Source: Pseudoalteromonas arabiensis (GTDB taxonomy: Bacteria; Pseudomonadota; Gammaproteobacteria; Enterobacterales; Alteromonadaceae). Taken from it: 64,000 bases of DNA. Location: positions 36,262 to 100,261 of the forward strand of contig NZ_LRUF01000009.1 of the NCBI RefSeq assembly GCF_001550155.1. Reading direction: 5' to 3'. Below the pieces are notes generated by a model, which saw only the letters and a list, made by a program, of their open reading frames with translations, had not been told where the DNA came from and made no database searches. Made by a program: the position numbers and the translations under genes. Shown here piece by piece: positions 10,106-19,987 of this stretch. Position 1 is the first letter of the stretch; each line of letters begins with the position of its first letter.

Positions 10106-10560
10106 CCGCGTGACTCTAGATAATTACTGAGCTTAATGATGCGTTCACTCATACCTTCGATGATACGATCTTTTATTTTCTCACGGATTACATTTGGTAG
10201 TCGAGTAAGCGCTTCTGGTGTGATTGCAAGTACGATAGTATCGATCTTAGCTCGCGCACTAGTACTTCGTTCACGGTTATTGATAAACGCGCCTTCACCA
10301 ATAAATTCACCAGGCTCTATGCTGCCTAGCTCAACTAAATGGCTTTGCTTAAACACGGTAAGAGAGCCACTTAGTACAATATAAAGGCGTTTGTCATTAT
10401 CAAATTGTTTAAAAACCGCACGGCCTTGTTGTACTAAATATAAGTGACTAAACGATTCTAATAACACCTGTCGTTCACTGAGAGAAAACTCTCTAAAAAA
10501 CGACAGTCTGTTAATGATTTCCATTTGTTTAATAAGCGGAATATGCTCGATTAACTTCAT
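10102..10560 (-). CDS. Cyclic-nucleotide-binding-domain protein without an effector domain
   Basis: The 152-residue protein is essentially one cNMP-binding beta-barrel (about residues 12-130), with the family's GRAVFKQFD, LYIVLSGSLTVF and PGEFIGEGAFINN segments. The last is followed by RSTSARA in the phosphate-binding cassette position. There is no C-terminal helix-turn-helix, so it is not a complete CRP/FNR regulator. It may act as a sensor module or a partner protein. The gene begins 27 bases after ntrC on the same strand and is probably the last gene of the ntrBC transcript. Confidence 0.75.
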   Translation of the reverse strand: MKLIEHIPLIKQMEIINRLSFFREFSLSERQVLLESFSHLYLVQQGRAVFKQFDNDKRLYIVLSGSLTVFKQSHLVELGSIEPGEFIGEGAFINNRERSTSARAKIDTIVLAITPEALTRLPNVIREKIKDRIIEGMSERIIKLSNYLESRG

Positions 10561-10587
10561 TGATTCACTGTGTTCATAGTGTGAAAT

Positions 10588-11973
10588 TTAGCTAATATTG
10601 CGCTCTTTTAGCTTGCGGGTCAACGTATTACGCCCCCAACCAATTTTGATGGCTGCTTCTTGTTTGTGGCCTGCACAGTTTGCAAGTGCAGTTTTAATTA
10701 AGCGAGTTTCTAATTGTGCTTGAATCGCAGGCCAAATATTCTCTTTGCCTTGTTTAAGTTCAAGATTAAGCCATTGCTGAAATGCATCTAGCCAGTCGCC
10801 TTCTTGCTCTGTGGGAGCTGCGGCAATAATTTCGGGAGGTAAATCTTGCTCGCTGATAAGCTCACCCGGTGCCATTACAGTTAACCAACGGCAGGTGTTC
10901 TCTAGTTGACGAACATTGCCAGGCCAATTGAATAGGCGTAATTGCTCAGTGGCTTTAGGGCTTAAAATTTTGCTTTCGACTTGCAGCTCTTTAGCACTTT
11001 TATGTAAAAAATGTTGTGCGAGGCGCTCAATATCTTCGGTGCGTTCTCGTAGGGCGGGTAGGCGCAAACGCACGACGTTTAAACGGTGGAACAGATCGTC
11101 ACGAAACTTCCCTTGTTTAACCAAGTCTTCGAGATTTTGGTGAGTTGCGGCGATAATTCGCACATCGACCTTTATGCTTTGATGACCACCAACACGGTAA
11201 AACTCACCATCGGCTAACACGCGTAATAAGCGAGTTTGCACATCAAGCGGCATATCACCAATTTCGTCTAAAAATAATGTGCCGCCATTTGCCTGTTCAA
11301 AGCGACCTTTACGAATGCTGTCAGCTCCTGTGAATGCGCCTTTTTCATGGCCAAATAATTCAGATTCGACTAATTCTTTAGGAATGGCAGCCATATTGAG
11401 AGCGATAAACTGGTTTTCTTTGCGTGGACTGTGGTTGTGTAGGGCACTGGCGACAAGCTCTTTACCTGTACCCGATTCGCCATTGATTAACACACTCATA
11501 CTTGAAGCTGATAATTTACCAATCGCACGAAACACCTCTTGCATAGCAGGTGCTTCACCGATGATATGCGCATTGGTTTGCGGCGCTAATTTACGTTTGG
11601 TTTTTTTTGTTGAGTTAGCACGACATGCGCTTTCTACCAATGCTACGGCTTCATCTAAATCAAACGGTTTGGCAAGATACTCAAATGCCCCTTTTTGAAA
11701 CGCATTAACTGCAGAGTCGAGATCTGAGTGGGCAGTCATGATGATCACAGGTAAGCCAGGATTTTGCTCAGCAATTGTTTCTAGCAATGCCATGCCGTCC
11801 ATACCTGGCATACGCACGTCAGAGACGAGCACTGTGGGCTGGCTAAATTTTAATGCATTAAGTACATCTTGTGCATTTGCATAGCTTTGGGTGTCAAATC
11901 CTGCTCTTGCCAGCGCTTTTTCTAATACAAAGCGTATTGAGGCATCATCATCAACTAACCAGACTGTTTTCAT
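10588..11973 (-). CDS. ntrC: Nitrogen regulation response regulator NR(I)
   Basis: NtrC is the sigma-54 enhancer-binding activator of nitrogen-limitation genes. The 461 residues show three domains in order. The receiver carries phospho-acceptor Asp52 in VSDVRMPG. The AAA+ domain has Walker A GESGTGKE and the sigma-54 contact loop GAFTGA. A Fis-type helix-turn-helix sits at the C-terminus (KQEAAIKIGWGRNTLTRKLKE). It is encoded 18 bases after ntrB, its cognate kinase. Putative NtrC sites lie upstream of glnA at 15.35-15.42 kb. Confidence 0.96.
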   Translation of the reverse strand: MKTVWLVDDDASIRFVLEKALARAGFDTQSYANAQDVLNALKFSQPTVLVSDVRMPGMDGMALLETIAEQNPGLPVIIMTAHSDLDSAVNAFQKGAFEYLAKPFDLDEAVALVESACRANSTKKTKRKLAPQTNAHIIGEAPAMQEVFRAIGKLSASSMSVLINGESGTGKELVASALHNHSPRKENQFIALNMAAIPKELVESELFGHEKGAFTGADSIRKGRFEQANGGTLFLDEIGDMPLDVQTRLLRVLADGEFYRVGGHQSIKVDVRIIAATHQNLEDLVKQGKFRDDLFHRLNVVRLRLPALRERTEDIERLAQHFLHKSAKELQVESKILSPKATEQLRLFNWPGNVRQLENTCRWLTVMAPGELISEQDLPPEIIAAAPTEQEGDWLDAFQQWLNLELKQGKENIWPAIQAQLETRLIKTALANCAGHKQEAAIKIGWGRNTLTRKLKERNIS

Positions 11974-11991
11974 GATTACTCCAAAAAACCA

Positions 11992-13062
11992 TTAATCCGT
12001 AAAAGGCAAATAGATATTAAATTCTGTATGGCCAGGCCAACTGTCACAGTCTATGTGTCCGTCATGCTGGTCAACCAAGGTTTGCGCGATGGATAAACCA
12101 AGCCCTGAACCATTTTCTTTATTGGTGATCATGGGATAGAACAAAGTTTCTTTTAGATTCTTATCTATACCTGGACCATTATCCGAAATTTGGATCAGCA
12201 AGGTTTTTTTCGGCGCTTTACCAGGACGTCTATGCTGGTGGTTAATACGGGTTTTTATTCTGATTTCACCACCATCAACGAGAGCCTGTTGGGCATTACG
12301 AATAATGTTCAACACCACCTGTTGAATTTTACTTTGATCTATATACACATTAGGTATGCTCGGATCATAGTCTTTTACTAAGGTGATATTCGCACTATTA
12401 TCCAGCATGCTTAGCTTGATTACTGACTCAAGTGCTTGGTGAATATTGCCATAGGATTTGTGGGGCAACTGATTCGGGCCAAGCAAGCGGTCGACTAGCT
12501 CTCGCAATCTGTCTGCTTGCTCAATAATAAGCTCTGCACATTGATCTCGTTCTTGCTGATCAACCTCATACTGCAATAATTGCGCCGCTCCGCGAATTCC
12601 ACCTAGCGGATTTTTAATTTCGTGCGCCAAACCACGTATTAAATTACGCGCAGCTTGATATTGATGCATTTGATTAGAGGCTTGATCGTGACGAATTTCA
12701 TCGTCCATTTGGCGGCATTCAAATAAAATGTAGTTTTTATTTTTGCTGCTGAGCCGTCGCGTACTGATTGTTAATTTAGCATGGCGAGAATCGATGAACA
12801 CCACGTCAGCTCTATGCTGATGGCAATCAACACCATCGAACAGTGAGTACTGGGCGATGCGTTTTAAATCAATTGAGTGATAGTTAAATAGATTATCGAA
12901 TGGTTGGTTGATAATACGTTTAGGACCTAAACCTAAAAGCTCACTTGCACTGTCATTTGCATAAACCAGTTTGAAGTTTCGGTCGAGCAAGATAACGGCA
13001 GTACTTAAATTTTTCCAGATACTGTCGAGTATTTCTGAGTCGAAGGGAGTATTACTGAGCAT
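11992..13062 (-). CDS. ntrB: Nitrogen regulation sensor histidine kinase NR(II)
   Basis: NtrB phosphorylates or dephosphorylates NtrC in response to PII. The 356-residue protein has a PAS domain (about residues 15-125), a HisKA H-box with His147 in GLAHEIKNPLGG, and an HATPase domain with N, DNGPGI and GSGLGLSIA motifs. There are no transmembrane segments, as expected for this cytoplasmic kinase. It precedes ntrC in the operon and lies 80 bases downstream of the DUF4124 gene. Confidence 0.95.
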   Translation of the reverse strand: MLSNTPFDSEILDSIWKNLSTAVILLDRNFKLVYANDSASELLGLGPKRIINQPFDNLFNYHSIDLKRIAQYSLFDGVDCHQHRADVVFIDSRHAKLTISTRRLSSKNKNYILFECRQMDDEIRHDQASNQMHQYQAARNLIRGLAHEIKNPLGGIRGAAQLLQYEVDQQERDQCAELIIEQADRLRELVDRLLGPNQLPHKSYGNIHQALESVIKLSMLDNSANITLVKDYDPSIPNVYIDQSKIQQVVLNIIRNAQQALVDGGEIRIKTRINHQHRRPGKAPKKTLLIQISDNGPGIDKNLKETLFYPMITNKENGSGLGLSIAQTLVDQHDGHIDCDSWPGHTEFNIYLPFTD

Positions 13063-13142
13063 GTTTGCACCATTTTAGTGCGTTGCGATTGAGCATAGCT
13101 TAGCACAGCCATTCTGCATTGTGAGGTATCTATTTTAAAAAG

Positions 13143-13667
13143 TTAATTGCTGTTTAATACAGATGCTCGATGCATAAAAAAGGTGCTTACTGGGCTAACC
13201 GAAACGAGTTTATTATTCTCATTAAAAAGCTTAGCTTGCAGTGTGTGTTCGCCTCGATTGACTTCTCTAAGTGCAAAGGTTGTACTGCTACTGGCAACAC
13301 CTAAAGGAGTGCCATCAACAAGGAGTTGTACCTTAAAGCCTGTTGCAAAGCGTGGGCTAATACGAGTTGTTACATAAACGGAACCAGTATTCTCTCTAAC
13401 GGTGGCTTCATTTTCAGGTGAGGCTATTGTCACTTTAAAATTAACCGGTGTAACGTTCGGGCTGCTATCTAGAATGCTCGTATCGGTCGCTGGCATAGTG
13501 AGATTTTGCGTATTTAGCTTTACTTCAGTTGCGCCTGGACGTGGTGTATCAGAAAAGACTAAAACACCATTTCTATCCTTCCACGAATACACTTTCTTCT
13601 GAGCGGTACCATGGCTAAAAGTACTAACAAAAATTAGTACTGCTAACAATAAAGTTATGCTTTTCAC
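13143..13667 (-). CDS. DUF4124 domain-containing secreted protein in the glnA-ntrBC cluster
   Basis: The 174-residue protein has a cleavable signal peptide ending near HGTAQ. A DUF4124 module follows directly (VYSWKDRNGVLVFSDTPRPGATE), then an Ig-like beta domain (about residues 80-165). GTG at 13667 is preferred over ATG at 13682 because AGGG lies 7 bases ahead of it and the signal peptide then starts with Met-Lys. The position between glnA and ntrB is recurrent in related marine genera, but no nitrogen-related role is established. Confidence 0.75.
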   Translation of the reverse strand: MKSITLLLAVLIFVSTFSHGTAQKKVYSWKDRNGVLVFSDTPRPGATEVKLNTQNLTMPATDTSILDSSPNVTPVNFKVTIASPENEATVRENTGSVYVTTRISPRFATGFKVQLLVDGTPLGVASSSTTFALREVNRGEHTLQAKLFNENNKLVSVSPVSTFFMHRASVLNSN

Positions 13668-13728
13668 TCTGCAACCCTGCATTTCTTAATCTATTTAAAA
13701 CTGTAGAGGAGAATACGTCGAATTACCA

Positions 13729-13754
13729 TTAAAAAAGCCCGCAAAGCGGGCTTG
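13729..13754 (-). terminator. Rho-independent terminator of glnA
   Basis: AGCCCGC/GCGGGCT with an AAA loop is followed on the minus strand by six T residues. It lies 47 bases past the glnA stop and should partly separate glnA from the ntrBC genes. Confidence 0.88.
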
Positions 13755-13801
13755 AGAACACACATTTATTATCTGATATAGATAATTCTGCTACAGCGCA
13801 A

Positions 13802-15208
13802 TTACACGCTGTAGTACATTTCAAACTCAACTGGGTGAGTTGTCATGTTAAGCTTTTCAACTTCTTTGTTCTTCAGTGAGATGTATGCATCGATTAGATC
13901 GTCAGTGAATACACCACCTTGGGTTAAGAATTCACGGTCAGCGTCTAAAGAAGCAAGTGCTTCGCTTAGTGAAGAGGCAACTTGTGGGATCTCAGCAGCT
14001 TCTTCAGCTGGTAAGTCGTATAAATCTTTATCCATAGCGTCGCCAGGGTGGATCTTGTTTTTGATACCGTCAAGGCCAGCCATAAGCATTGCTGAGAATG
14101 CTAGGTATGGGTTAGCTGTTGGATCTGGGAAACGTACCTCGATACGACGTGCTTTTGCAGACGGTACCACAGGGATACGGATTGAAGCAGAACGGTTACG
14201 TGCAGAGTATGCAAGCATTACTGGTGCTTCGAAGCCTGGTACTAGACGTTTGTACGAGTTAGTTGACGCGTTAGCGAATGCGTTGATTGCTTTAGCGTGC
14301 TTGATGATACCACCGATGTAGTAAAGTGCTTCTTCAGAAAGACCCGCGTACTTGTCACCAGCGAAGATGTTTACGCCATCTTTACCTAAAGATTGGTGAC
14401 AGTGCATACCAGAACCGTTATCACCTACAAGAGGCTTAGGCATGAAGGTTGCTGTCTTACCATAAAGGTGAGCCATGTTATGGATAACATATTTCATCTC
14501 TTGGATTTCGTCTGCTTTTAATACCATGGTATTGAAGCGTGTTGCGATTTCGTTTTGACCCGCAGTTGCAACTTCATGGTGATGAGCTTCTACAACTTGG
14601 CCTAGTTCTTCAAGAACTAAACATGTAGCTGAACGCCAGTCGTGTGATGAATCAATAGGTGAACATGGGAAGTAACCACCTTTAACGCCTGGACGATGGC
14701 CTTTGTTGCCACCTTCGTAGTCTTTATCTGAGTTCCATGCAGCTTCGATATCATCAATTTTGTACATAGAACCAGACATGTCTGATTTGTATTTTACATC
14801 ATCAAATAGGAAGAACTCTGGCTCTGGGCCGAATAAAACAGTATCAGCGATACCTGTTGAACGCATGTATTCTTCAGCGCGTTTTGCAACAGAACGTGGA
14901 TCACGCTCGTAACCTTGAAGTGTTGAAGGCTCAACAACGTCACAACGTACGATTAAAGTAGCTTCTTCAGAAAATGGGTCCATTTTAGCAGACTCAGGTA
15001 CAGGCATTAGTACCATGTCTGATTCATTGATGCCTTTCCAGCCAGCAATTGAAGAACCGTCAAACATTTTGCCGTCTTCAAAGAACTCTTCATCAATTTG
15101 GTGATGAGGAATAGAAACATGCTGTTCTTTACCTTTGGTGTCAGTAAAGCGTAAATCAATGAACTTAACGTCATTTTCTTTGATAAAATCTAAAACCGAT
15201 TGTGACAT
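13802..15208 (-). CDS. glnA: Glutamine synthetase type I
   Basis: GlnA ligates ammonia to glutamate in a dodecamer and is the main ammonium-assimilating enzyme. The 468 residues match the usual length of type GSI-beta. The adenylylation tyrosine is exactly at residue 397 (DLYDLP context), so activity should be controlled by GlnE. Metal and glutamate binding motifs ([25 protein letters not shown]) are intact. It is the first gene of a glnA, DUF4124, ntrB, ntrC cluster. Its upstream region carries a sigma-54-like promoter and NtrC-type sites. Confidence 0.97.
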   Translation of the reverse strand: MSQSVLDFIKENDVKFIDLRFTDTKGKEQHVSIPHHQIDEEFFEDGKMFDGSSIAGWKGINESDMVLMPVPESAKMDPFSEEATLIVRCDVVEPSTLQGYERDPRSVAKRAEEYMRSTGIADTVLFGPEPEFFLFDDVKYKSDMSGSMYKIDDIEAAWNSDKDYEGGNKGHRPGVKGGYFPCSPIDSSHDWRSATCLVLEELGQVVEAHHHEVATAGQNEIATRFNTMVLKADEIQEMKYVIHNMAHLYGKTATFMPKPLVGDNGSGMHCHQSLGKDGVNIFAGDKYAGLSEEALYYIGGIIKHAKAINAFANASTNSYKRLVPGFEAPVMLAYSARNRSASIRIPVVPSAKARRIEVRFPDPTANPYLAFSAMLMAGLDGIKNKIHPGDAMDKDLYDLPAEEAAEIPQVASSLSEALASLDADREFLTQGGVFTDDLIDAYISLKNKEVEKLNMTTHPVEFEMYYSV

Positions 15209-15264
15209 GTGTCCTCCAATTGTTGGGTTTTATTTTTGCTGCATTATTGCTTTTGTTTTATATA

Positions 15265-15280
15265 AGCTGATTTCATGCCA
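15265..15280 (-). promoter_or_regulatory. Sigma-54 (-24/-12) promoter of glnA
   Basis: On the minus strand TGGCAT, 5 bases, then CAGCT gives the GG and GC dinucleotides the exact 10-base spacing of sigma-54 promoters. The -24 box matches 5 of 6 and the -12 box is weaker. Transcription would start near 15254, giving a leader of about 45 bases before glnA. Confidence 0.6.
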
Positions 15281-15342
15281 TATTTTTAACATGTTGTTTA
15301 GGCTTATAAAAAAAAATAGAATAGGGTTTTGTTAAAACTATT

Positions 15343-15359
15343 TGCACAACTTTGGTGCG
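15343..15359. promoter_or_regulatory. NtrC binding site, proximal
   Basis: TGCACA-N5-GGTGCG matches the palindromic NtrC consensus TGCACC-N5-GGTGCA at 10 of 12 positions. Its centre is about 97 bases upstream of the predicted glnA start. Confidence 0.65.
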
Positions 15360-15401
15360 TAAAAGTTTCATTGTGGTGCATTGCTTTTTCACAATGCCAA
15401 A

Positions 15402-15418
15402 TGCACAGAAATTGAGCA
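15402..15418. promoter_or_regulatory. NtrC binding site, distal
   Basis: TGCACA-N5-TGAGCA matches the NtrC consensus at 9 of 12 positions. A further half-site GGTGCA lies between the two sites (15375-15380). Paired enhancer sites about 100-150 bases upstream are typical for glnA. Confidence 0.5.
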
Positions 15419-15716
15419 TACCTAATAAATGAACTCTGAGCTTGATTTACTCTGAAAATATGGCTCATAACTCAGAATTTCGCCAATTCTTACTGTTTGA
15501 AATGAACAAAGTTCATAAATTTGTCATTTATAAAACAGATACTTAGAAAAAGCTTGAAGAAAGTTTATAAATTTACATTGGATAAACTTTCATCCATGCC
15601 ATTATTAAGGGATAATATGCGCCCTTTTAAATCCTATGCTGGGACATCTGGTGAAAACTCAGATGAGTGCGTAGATCTTGCAGGATCAATGAGATTCAAT
15701 TTCTCTGAGAAAAAAT

Positions 15717-17540
15717 ATGAGCATCGAAAAGTTAAGAAATATAGCGATTATCGCCCACGTTGACCACGGTAAAACAACTTTGGTTGATAAACTGCTTGAG
15801 CAATCAGGCACATTAGAAACGCGCGGCGGTAACGAAGAGCGCGTAATGGACTCAAACGACATTGAGAAAGAGCGTGGTATTACCATTTTAGCTAAAAATA
15901 CAGCTATCTCTTGGAATGACTACCATATCAATATCGTAGATACCCCAGGACACGCCGACTTCGGTGGTGAAGTAGAACGCGTACTTTCGATGGCTGACTC
16001 AGTATTACTACTTGTTGATGCTCAAGAAGGTCCAATGCCACAAACGCGTTTCGTAACGCAAAAAGCATTCGCACAAGGTTTAACGCCGATTGTTGTTATC
16101 AACAAAATCGACAAACCAGGTGCACGTCCTGACTGGGTTATGGACCAAGTTTTCGATTTATTCGATAACCTAGGTGCAACTGATGAACAGTTAGACTTTA
16201 AAGTAATCTATGCATCAGCTATCAACGGCTGGGCAACAATGGATTTAGACACGCCATCTGACAACATGGAACCTATGTTCCAGATGATCGTTGACGAAGT
16301 ATCTCCACCGGATGCCGATCCTGAAGGTGCTCTTCAAATGCAAATTTCTCAGCTTGACTACAACTCATACATCGGTGTTATCGGTGTAGGTCGTATCAAG
16401 CGTGGTACTGTTCGTCCTAACCAACAAGTAACGATTGTGAGTGCAGACGGTACTAAGCGTAACGGTAAAGTTGGCCAAGTAATGAGTTACTTAGGTCTTG
16501 AGCGTCACGAAGCAGAATCTGCGGGCGCAGGCGACATCATTGCAATTACAGGTCTTGGTGAGTTAAAAATCTCAGATACTATCTGTGATGTAAATACCGT
16601 TGAAGCATTACCACCACTAAGCGTTGATGAGCCGACAGTAACAATGACTTTCTCTGTAAACACATCACCATTTGCTGGTAAAGAAGGTAAATTCGTCACT
16701 TCACGTAATATCCTTGAGCGTTTACAAGCTGAGCTTGTACACAACGTAGCACTACGTGTTGAAGAAACTGATAACCCAGATAGCTTCCGTGTTTCTGGTC
16801 GTGGTGAGTTACACTTAGGTATCTTAATCGAGAACATGCGTCGTGAAGGTTACGAGCTTGCTGTATCTCGTCCACAAGTAATCCTTCGTGAAGTTGATGG
16901 TCAAAAAGAAGAGCCATACGAAACACTTACAATCGACTGTCAAGAAGAGCACCAAGGTTCTATCATGGAGCAAATTGGTCTTCGTAAGGGTGAACTAACA
17001 GACATGTCTCCAGATGGTAAAGGCCGTGTACGTATGGACTTTATGATCCCAAGTCGTGGCTTAATTGGTTTCCAAACTGAATTTATGACATTAACCTCTG
17101 GTTCTGGTCTTCTTTACCATACATTCGATCACTACGGTCCACATAAAGGCGGTACTATTGGTGCGCGTAAGAATGGTGTAATGATTGCGAACGCAACGGG
17201 TAAAGCACTTACTAATGCATTATTTAACTTACAAGACCGTGGTAAGCTATTCATCGGTCACGGTGTTGAAGTTTACGAAGGTATGGTTATTGGTATTCAT
17301 AGCCGTGACAACGACCTAACAGTAAATGCACTTAAAGGTAAGCAACTTACTAACGTTCGTGCATCAGGTACTGATGAAGCGCAAACATTAACGCCACCAC
17401 TAAACTACACGCTTGAGCAAGCGATTGAGTTCATCGATGATGACGAGTTAGTGGAAGTAACACCTGAGAGCATTCGTATTCGTAAACGTCACTTAACTGA
17501 AAGTGACCGTAAACGTGCGAGCCGTCAAGCTAAAGACTAA
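15717..17540 (+). CDS. typA: Ribosome-associated translational GTPase BipA/TypA
   Basis: BipA is an EF-G/LepA-like GTPase that binds 70S ribosomes and helps 50S assembly, especially in cold or stress. The 607 residues show G1 [10 protein letters not shown]2/G3 [11 protein letters not shown] and [10 protein letters not shown], and G4 NKID, then the beta-barrel, EF-G III and V-like domains and the BipA-specific C-terminus. The gene is divergent from glnA, the usual arrangement in enteric bacteria and relatives. A GATAAT box at 15611-15616 may be its -10. Confidence 0.97.
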   Translation: MSIEKLRNIAIIAHVDHGKTTLVDKLLEQSGTLETRGGNEERVMDSNDIEKERGITILAKNTAISWNDYHINIVDTPGHADFGGEVERVLSMADSVLLLVDAQEGPMPQTRFVTQKAFAQGLTPIVVINKIDKPGARPDWVMDQVFDLFDNLGATDEQLDFKVIYASAINGWATMDLDTPSDNMEPMFQMIVDEVSPPDADPEGALQMQISQLDYNSYIGVIGVGRIKRGTVRPNQQVTIVSADGTKRNGKVGQVMSYLGLERHEAESAGAGDIIAITGLGELKISDTICDVNTVEALPPLSVDEPTVTMTFSVNTSPFAGKEGKFVTSRNILERLQAELVHNVALRVEETDNPDSFRVSGRGELHLGILIENMRREGYELAVSRPQVILREVDGQKEEPYETLTIDCQEEHQGSIMEQIGLRKGELTDMSPDGKGRVRMDFMIPSRGLIGFQTEFMTLTSGSGLLYHTFDHYGPHKGGTIGARKNGVMIANATGKALTNALFNLQDRGKLFIGHGVEVYEGMVIGIHSRDNDLTVNALKGKQLTNVRASGTDEAQTLTPPLNYTLEQAIEFIDDDELVEVTPESIRIRKRHLTESDRKRASRQAKD

Positions 17541-17566
17541 TAACGTCTTTTAGTTTTAAAAATATA

Positions 17567-17600
17567 AAAACCGTCGTATTGAAAAATACGGCGGTTTTTT
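17567..17600 (+). terminator. Rho-independent terminator of typA
   Basis: ACCGTCGTATT pairs with AATACGGCGGT (one G-T pair), followed by a run of T residues, 30 bases after the stop. Confidence 0.88.
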
Positions 17601-17683
17601 TAGGCCTTTAAAATAAAGAGCTTCTAGTGACAACTCTTAACTTGTAAAATAAGACTGCCTACAAAAACAAAGGAATCGATTTA

Positions 17684-17983
17684 ATGGACAAGGATCAAGT
17701 GGACGCGCAAATTGCTTTTTCTCAGATGCAGCGTAATGAATCCATCAATGAGAAAATAGATGCGCTCAGACCTAAGTGGTGGTCTATTATCAGTAAGTAT
17801 GCAAGTTTTATTTTCACGCTTTTAGTTGTGCAATACTTCTTTCCTGAAACGATTGACCAGCCTGTTTTCTACTTTATTTTACTAATGATTTTTAATGTAA
17901 GTATTGCCCAATACTATGCAGATAAACAATTACATAAACGATTAGACTTACTTCATAGTTTAATAAAAGAGACGAAAGTCTAA
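17684..17983 (+). CDS. Small membrane protein with two TM helices, unknown
   Basis: The 99-residue protein has an amphipathic N-terminus of about 35 residues. Two close transmembrane helices follow (about 38-56 and 60-77), with a charged C-terminal helix. AAAGGAA precedes the ATG with good spacing. It stands alone between the typA terminator and a convergent gene. No family is recognised. Confidence 0.6.
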   Translation: MDKDQVDAQIAFSQMQRNESINEKIDALRPKWWSIISKYASFIFTLLVVQYFFPETIDQPVFYFILLMIFNVSIAQYYADKQLHKRLDLLHSLIKETKV

Positions 17984-18021
17984 CCGTTTTGGTGTGTTAG
18001 ATTGATAGGGGCAAGGTTTTA

Positions 18022-19113
18022 CTACAGTGACACTTGCTCACCTTCATTCAGTATATATACGGGTACTTGGCTGCTCATGTCTTTTTGCATATGCAGTAAT
18101 CGTAGCAATGCAGAGTGACTAGAATGGTCGCCCATTTGCCAGCTTGCGTTACCATACCCCCATGGGATCATCACTTTACAGCTTAGCTCCTCAGCTGCAT
18201 TTAACGCATCTTCAGGTGTTGTGTGTACATAGCGGTACCATTTGCCGCTTTCTTGGTGGTAATAGGACGCTATCGGCATCAAACACACATCAATTTCGCC
18301 GTATTTTTGTTTAATATCCCGAAAATGTTTTGAGTAACCGGTATCGCCAGCAAAAAATAAGGTTTTTCCGTTTTGTTCGAGTAACCAACCATTCCATAAA
18401 TCTTTATTGTGATCTTCATAAATGAAAGGCACTAAGATACGGCTGCTAAAGTGGTGAGCTGGCACGGCATGAATCGTTAAATCATTAATCTTGGTACTTG
18501 CGTACCACGCCATCTCTGAGATAGTAAAACCACCGGTAGGAAAATTATCTGCAAATCCTAAAGGCACTAAATAGCGTGGACCATTGCCAATTTCTTCTAT
18601 ATCCGCTTTGTTAAAATGATCATAATGGATGTGTGAGTACATCACCGCATCTAGGCCATCAAGCTCTGTTTGTGTTGGCCAAGCCCCAGGTTTGCGATAG
18701 ATACCGCCTGCGAGTTTGAAGGCCAAGTCTACAGGTGAATCAAACTGATCCTTAACGGGGTCAAACAGCAACTGCTCACCACTGGGTGATTGAATATAAA
18801 AGCCTGCATGACCTAACCAGCGAACTGTAAAGCCTGAATCGACTTTAGGTACTATTTGTTCGCCTTGATAGTGGCATTGTGAGTTGCTGTCGTTGCATAC
18901 AAGCAGCTCAGACGTTTCATAGCAATTGTCGGTGCAGGTTGTTGGGTACTCTTTTTCACCGGGGTAAAGGTTATGGTAACGACCAGCCTGCTCTCCTTCG
19001 GTTTTTAACGGGGTAATCGTACCTTCGCCAGCAATAACATTAACAGTGTTAGAGTGGCTACAAGCTGCTAAAAGTGCTGCGGCGATAAGTGTAGGAAGTG
19101 TTTTTAAATGCAT
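18022..19113 (-). CDS. Metallo-beta-lactamase-fold lipoprotein, NAPE-PLD/UlaG-like
   Basis: The 363-residue protein starts with a lipoprotein signal (LLAACS lipobox), so the ATG at 19113 is used instead of the upstream TTG at 19152. The core is a metal-dependent hydrolase of the beta-lactamase superfamily 2. It shows RWLGHAGF, FDP, the metal motif SHIHYDH (HxHxDH), PAHHFSSR and FAGDTGY. This subfamily includes NAPE-type phospholipase D and UlaG lactonase, so a phospholipid-related substrate in the envelope is plausible but unproven. The extra N-terminal region (about residues 20-85) holds six Cys residues that may form disulfides. Confidence 0.8.
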   Translation of the reverse strand: MHLKTLPTLIAAALLAACSHSNTVNVIAGEGTITPLKTEGEQAGRYHNLYPGEKEYPTTCTDNCYETSELLVCNDSNSQCHYQGEQIVPKVDSGFTVRWLGHAGFYIQSPSGEQLLFDPVKDQFDSPVDLAFKLAGGIYRKPGAWPTQTELDGLDAVMYSHIHYDHFNKADIEEIGNGPRYLVPLGFADNFPTGGFTISEMAWYASTKINDLTIHAVPAHHFSSRILVPFIYEDHNKDLWNGWLLEQNGKTLFFAGDTGYSKHFRDIKQKYGEIDVCLMPIASYYHQESGKWYRYVHTTPEDALNAAEELSCKVMIPWGYGNASWQMGDHSSHSALLRLLHMQKDMSSQVPVYILNEGEQVSL

Positions 19114-19197
19114 AACATGCTTACTTTTTATTCTTTGCCACGAGTTTAGCAAAATAAGATTTAAGATAAATCATTAAAAAGTAACAAGAGGTTACAT

Positions 19198-19222
19198 AAA
19201 AAAGCCTACGTTTAAGTAGGCT
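19198..19222 (-). terminator. Rho-independent terminator of the DUF2959 gene
   Basis: AGCCTAC/GTAGGCT with a 6-base loop is followed on the minus strand by T residues. It lies 23 bases beyond the DUF2959 stop. Confidence 0.8.
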
Positions 19223-19244
19223 TAGTGAAATTTGCGCAAGATGA

Positions 19245-19901
19245 TTAGCTTGCTTTATTCATTTGCTCAATGAATTTATTTGAGTCTTCAATCGACTTAT
19301 TCATATCATCCATTAAAATTTTGATGTCGCGTTTTAGATTCGTAAACTCGCCTTTGATAGCTGTTACAGCTTGTGCATTAAGGTTGTGTTTTAGATACAG
19401 CACGTTATCGTGAAGCGATGTTAATACAGGCTCCATTTTACTCTCAGCACTGCGCATTGAGCGTAACAGTTGGTCAAATTGGCGCTTGGTTGCATTAAGC
19501 TTTTTGCTGCTTTCACGCTTTAGAGAAGCGCTTTTATATTGCTCAAGCTCATCGCTCCATTCATCGAATAGCGCTTCGGCTACATCTTCAACTTTGTTGA
19601 TGTTGGTGGTTACTTGATTCGCAGCTGCAAGGCTTGATTCATAATCATCATTGAGTTGGTTGTAGGCATCTTGTAGTTCGCCACCATCAAAGTTGATTAA
19701 TGTGGTCAGCCTCTCTAATGCTGATTGAAATTCTTCTTGTGACTCTTGTTGAGACTCTTTAGTTTCTTCAACACGGTCAACTAAAATATCGCGCTTATGG
19801 ACACCTACAGACTCCATGGCTGAATAATAAGCTGACTGACAGCCTGATAATGCCATGGTAACTGCAAATAGTGGTGCGCTTAAAAGTGTCAGTTTTTTCA
19901 T
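19245..19901 (-). CDS. DUF2959 family lipoprotein
   Basis: The 218-residue protein has a lipoprotein signal peptide (MALSGC lipobox near residue 20), then an almost wholly alpha-helical, charged coiled-coil body. The body begins with the family-typical AYYSAMESVGVHKRDILVDRVE segment. The ATG at 19901 has GGGAA 6 bases upstream and is chosen over 19928. DUF2959 proteins are envelope proteins of unknown function found in marine gammaproteobacteria. The gene is divergent from the yihY homologue. Confidence 0.85.
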   Translation of the reverse strand: MKKLTLLSAPLFAVTMALSGCQSAYYSAMESVGVHKRDILVDRVEETKESQQESQEEFQSALERLTTLINFDGGELQDAYNQLNDDYESSLAAANQVTTNINKVEDVAEALFDEWSDELEQYKSASLKRESSKKLNATKRQFDQLLRSMRSAESKMEPVLTSLHDNVLYLKHNLNAQAVTAIKGEFTNLKRDIKILMDDMNKSIEDSNKFIEQMNKAS

Positions 19902-19987
19902 TGAGTTCCCTTTTTGGATGCCTGTCATTTCAAATTATGTGGCGGATTGCTATGATTATCAAAACATTTTAGCAGAAAGTTGATTCT

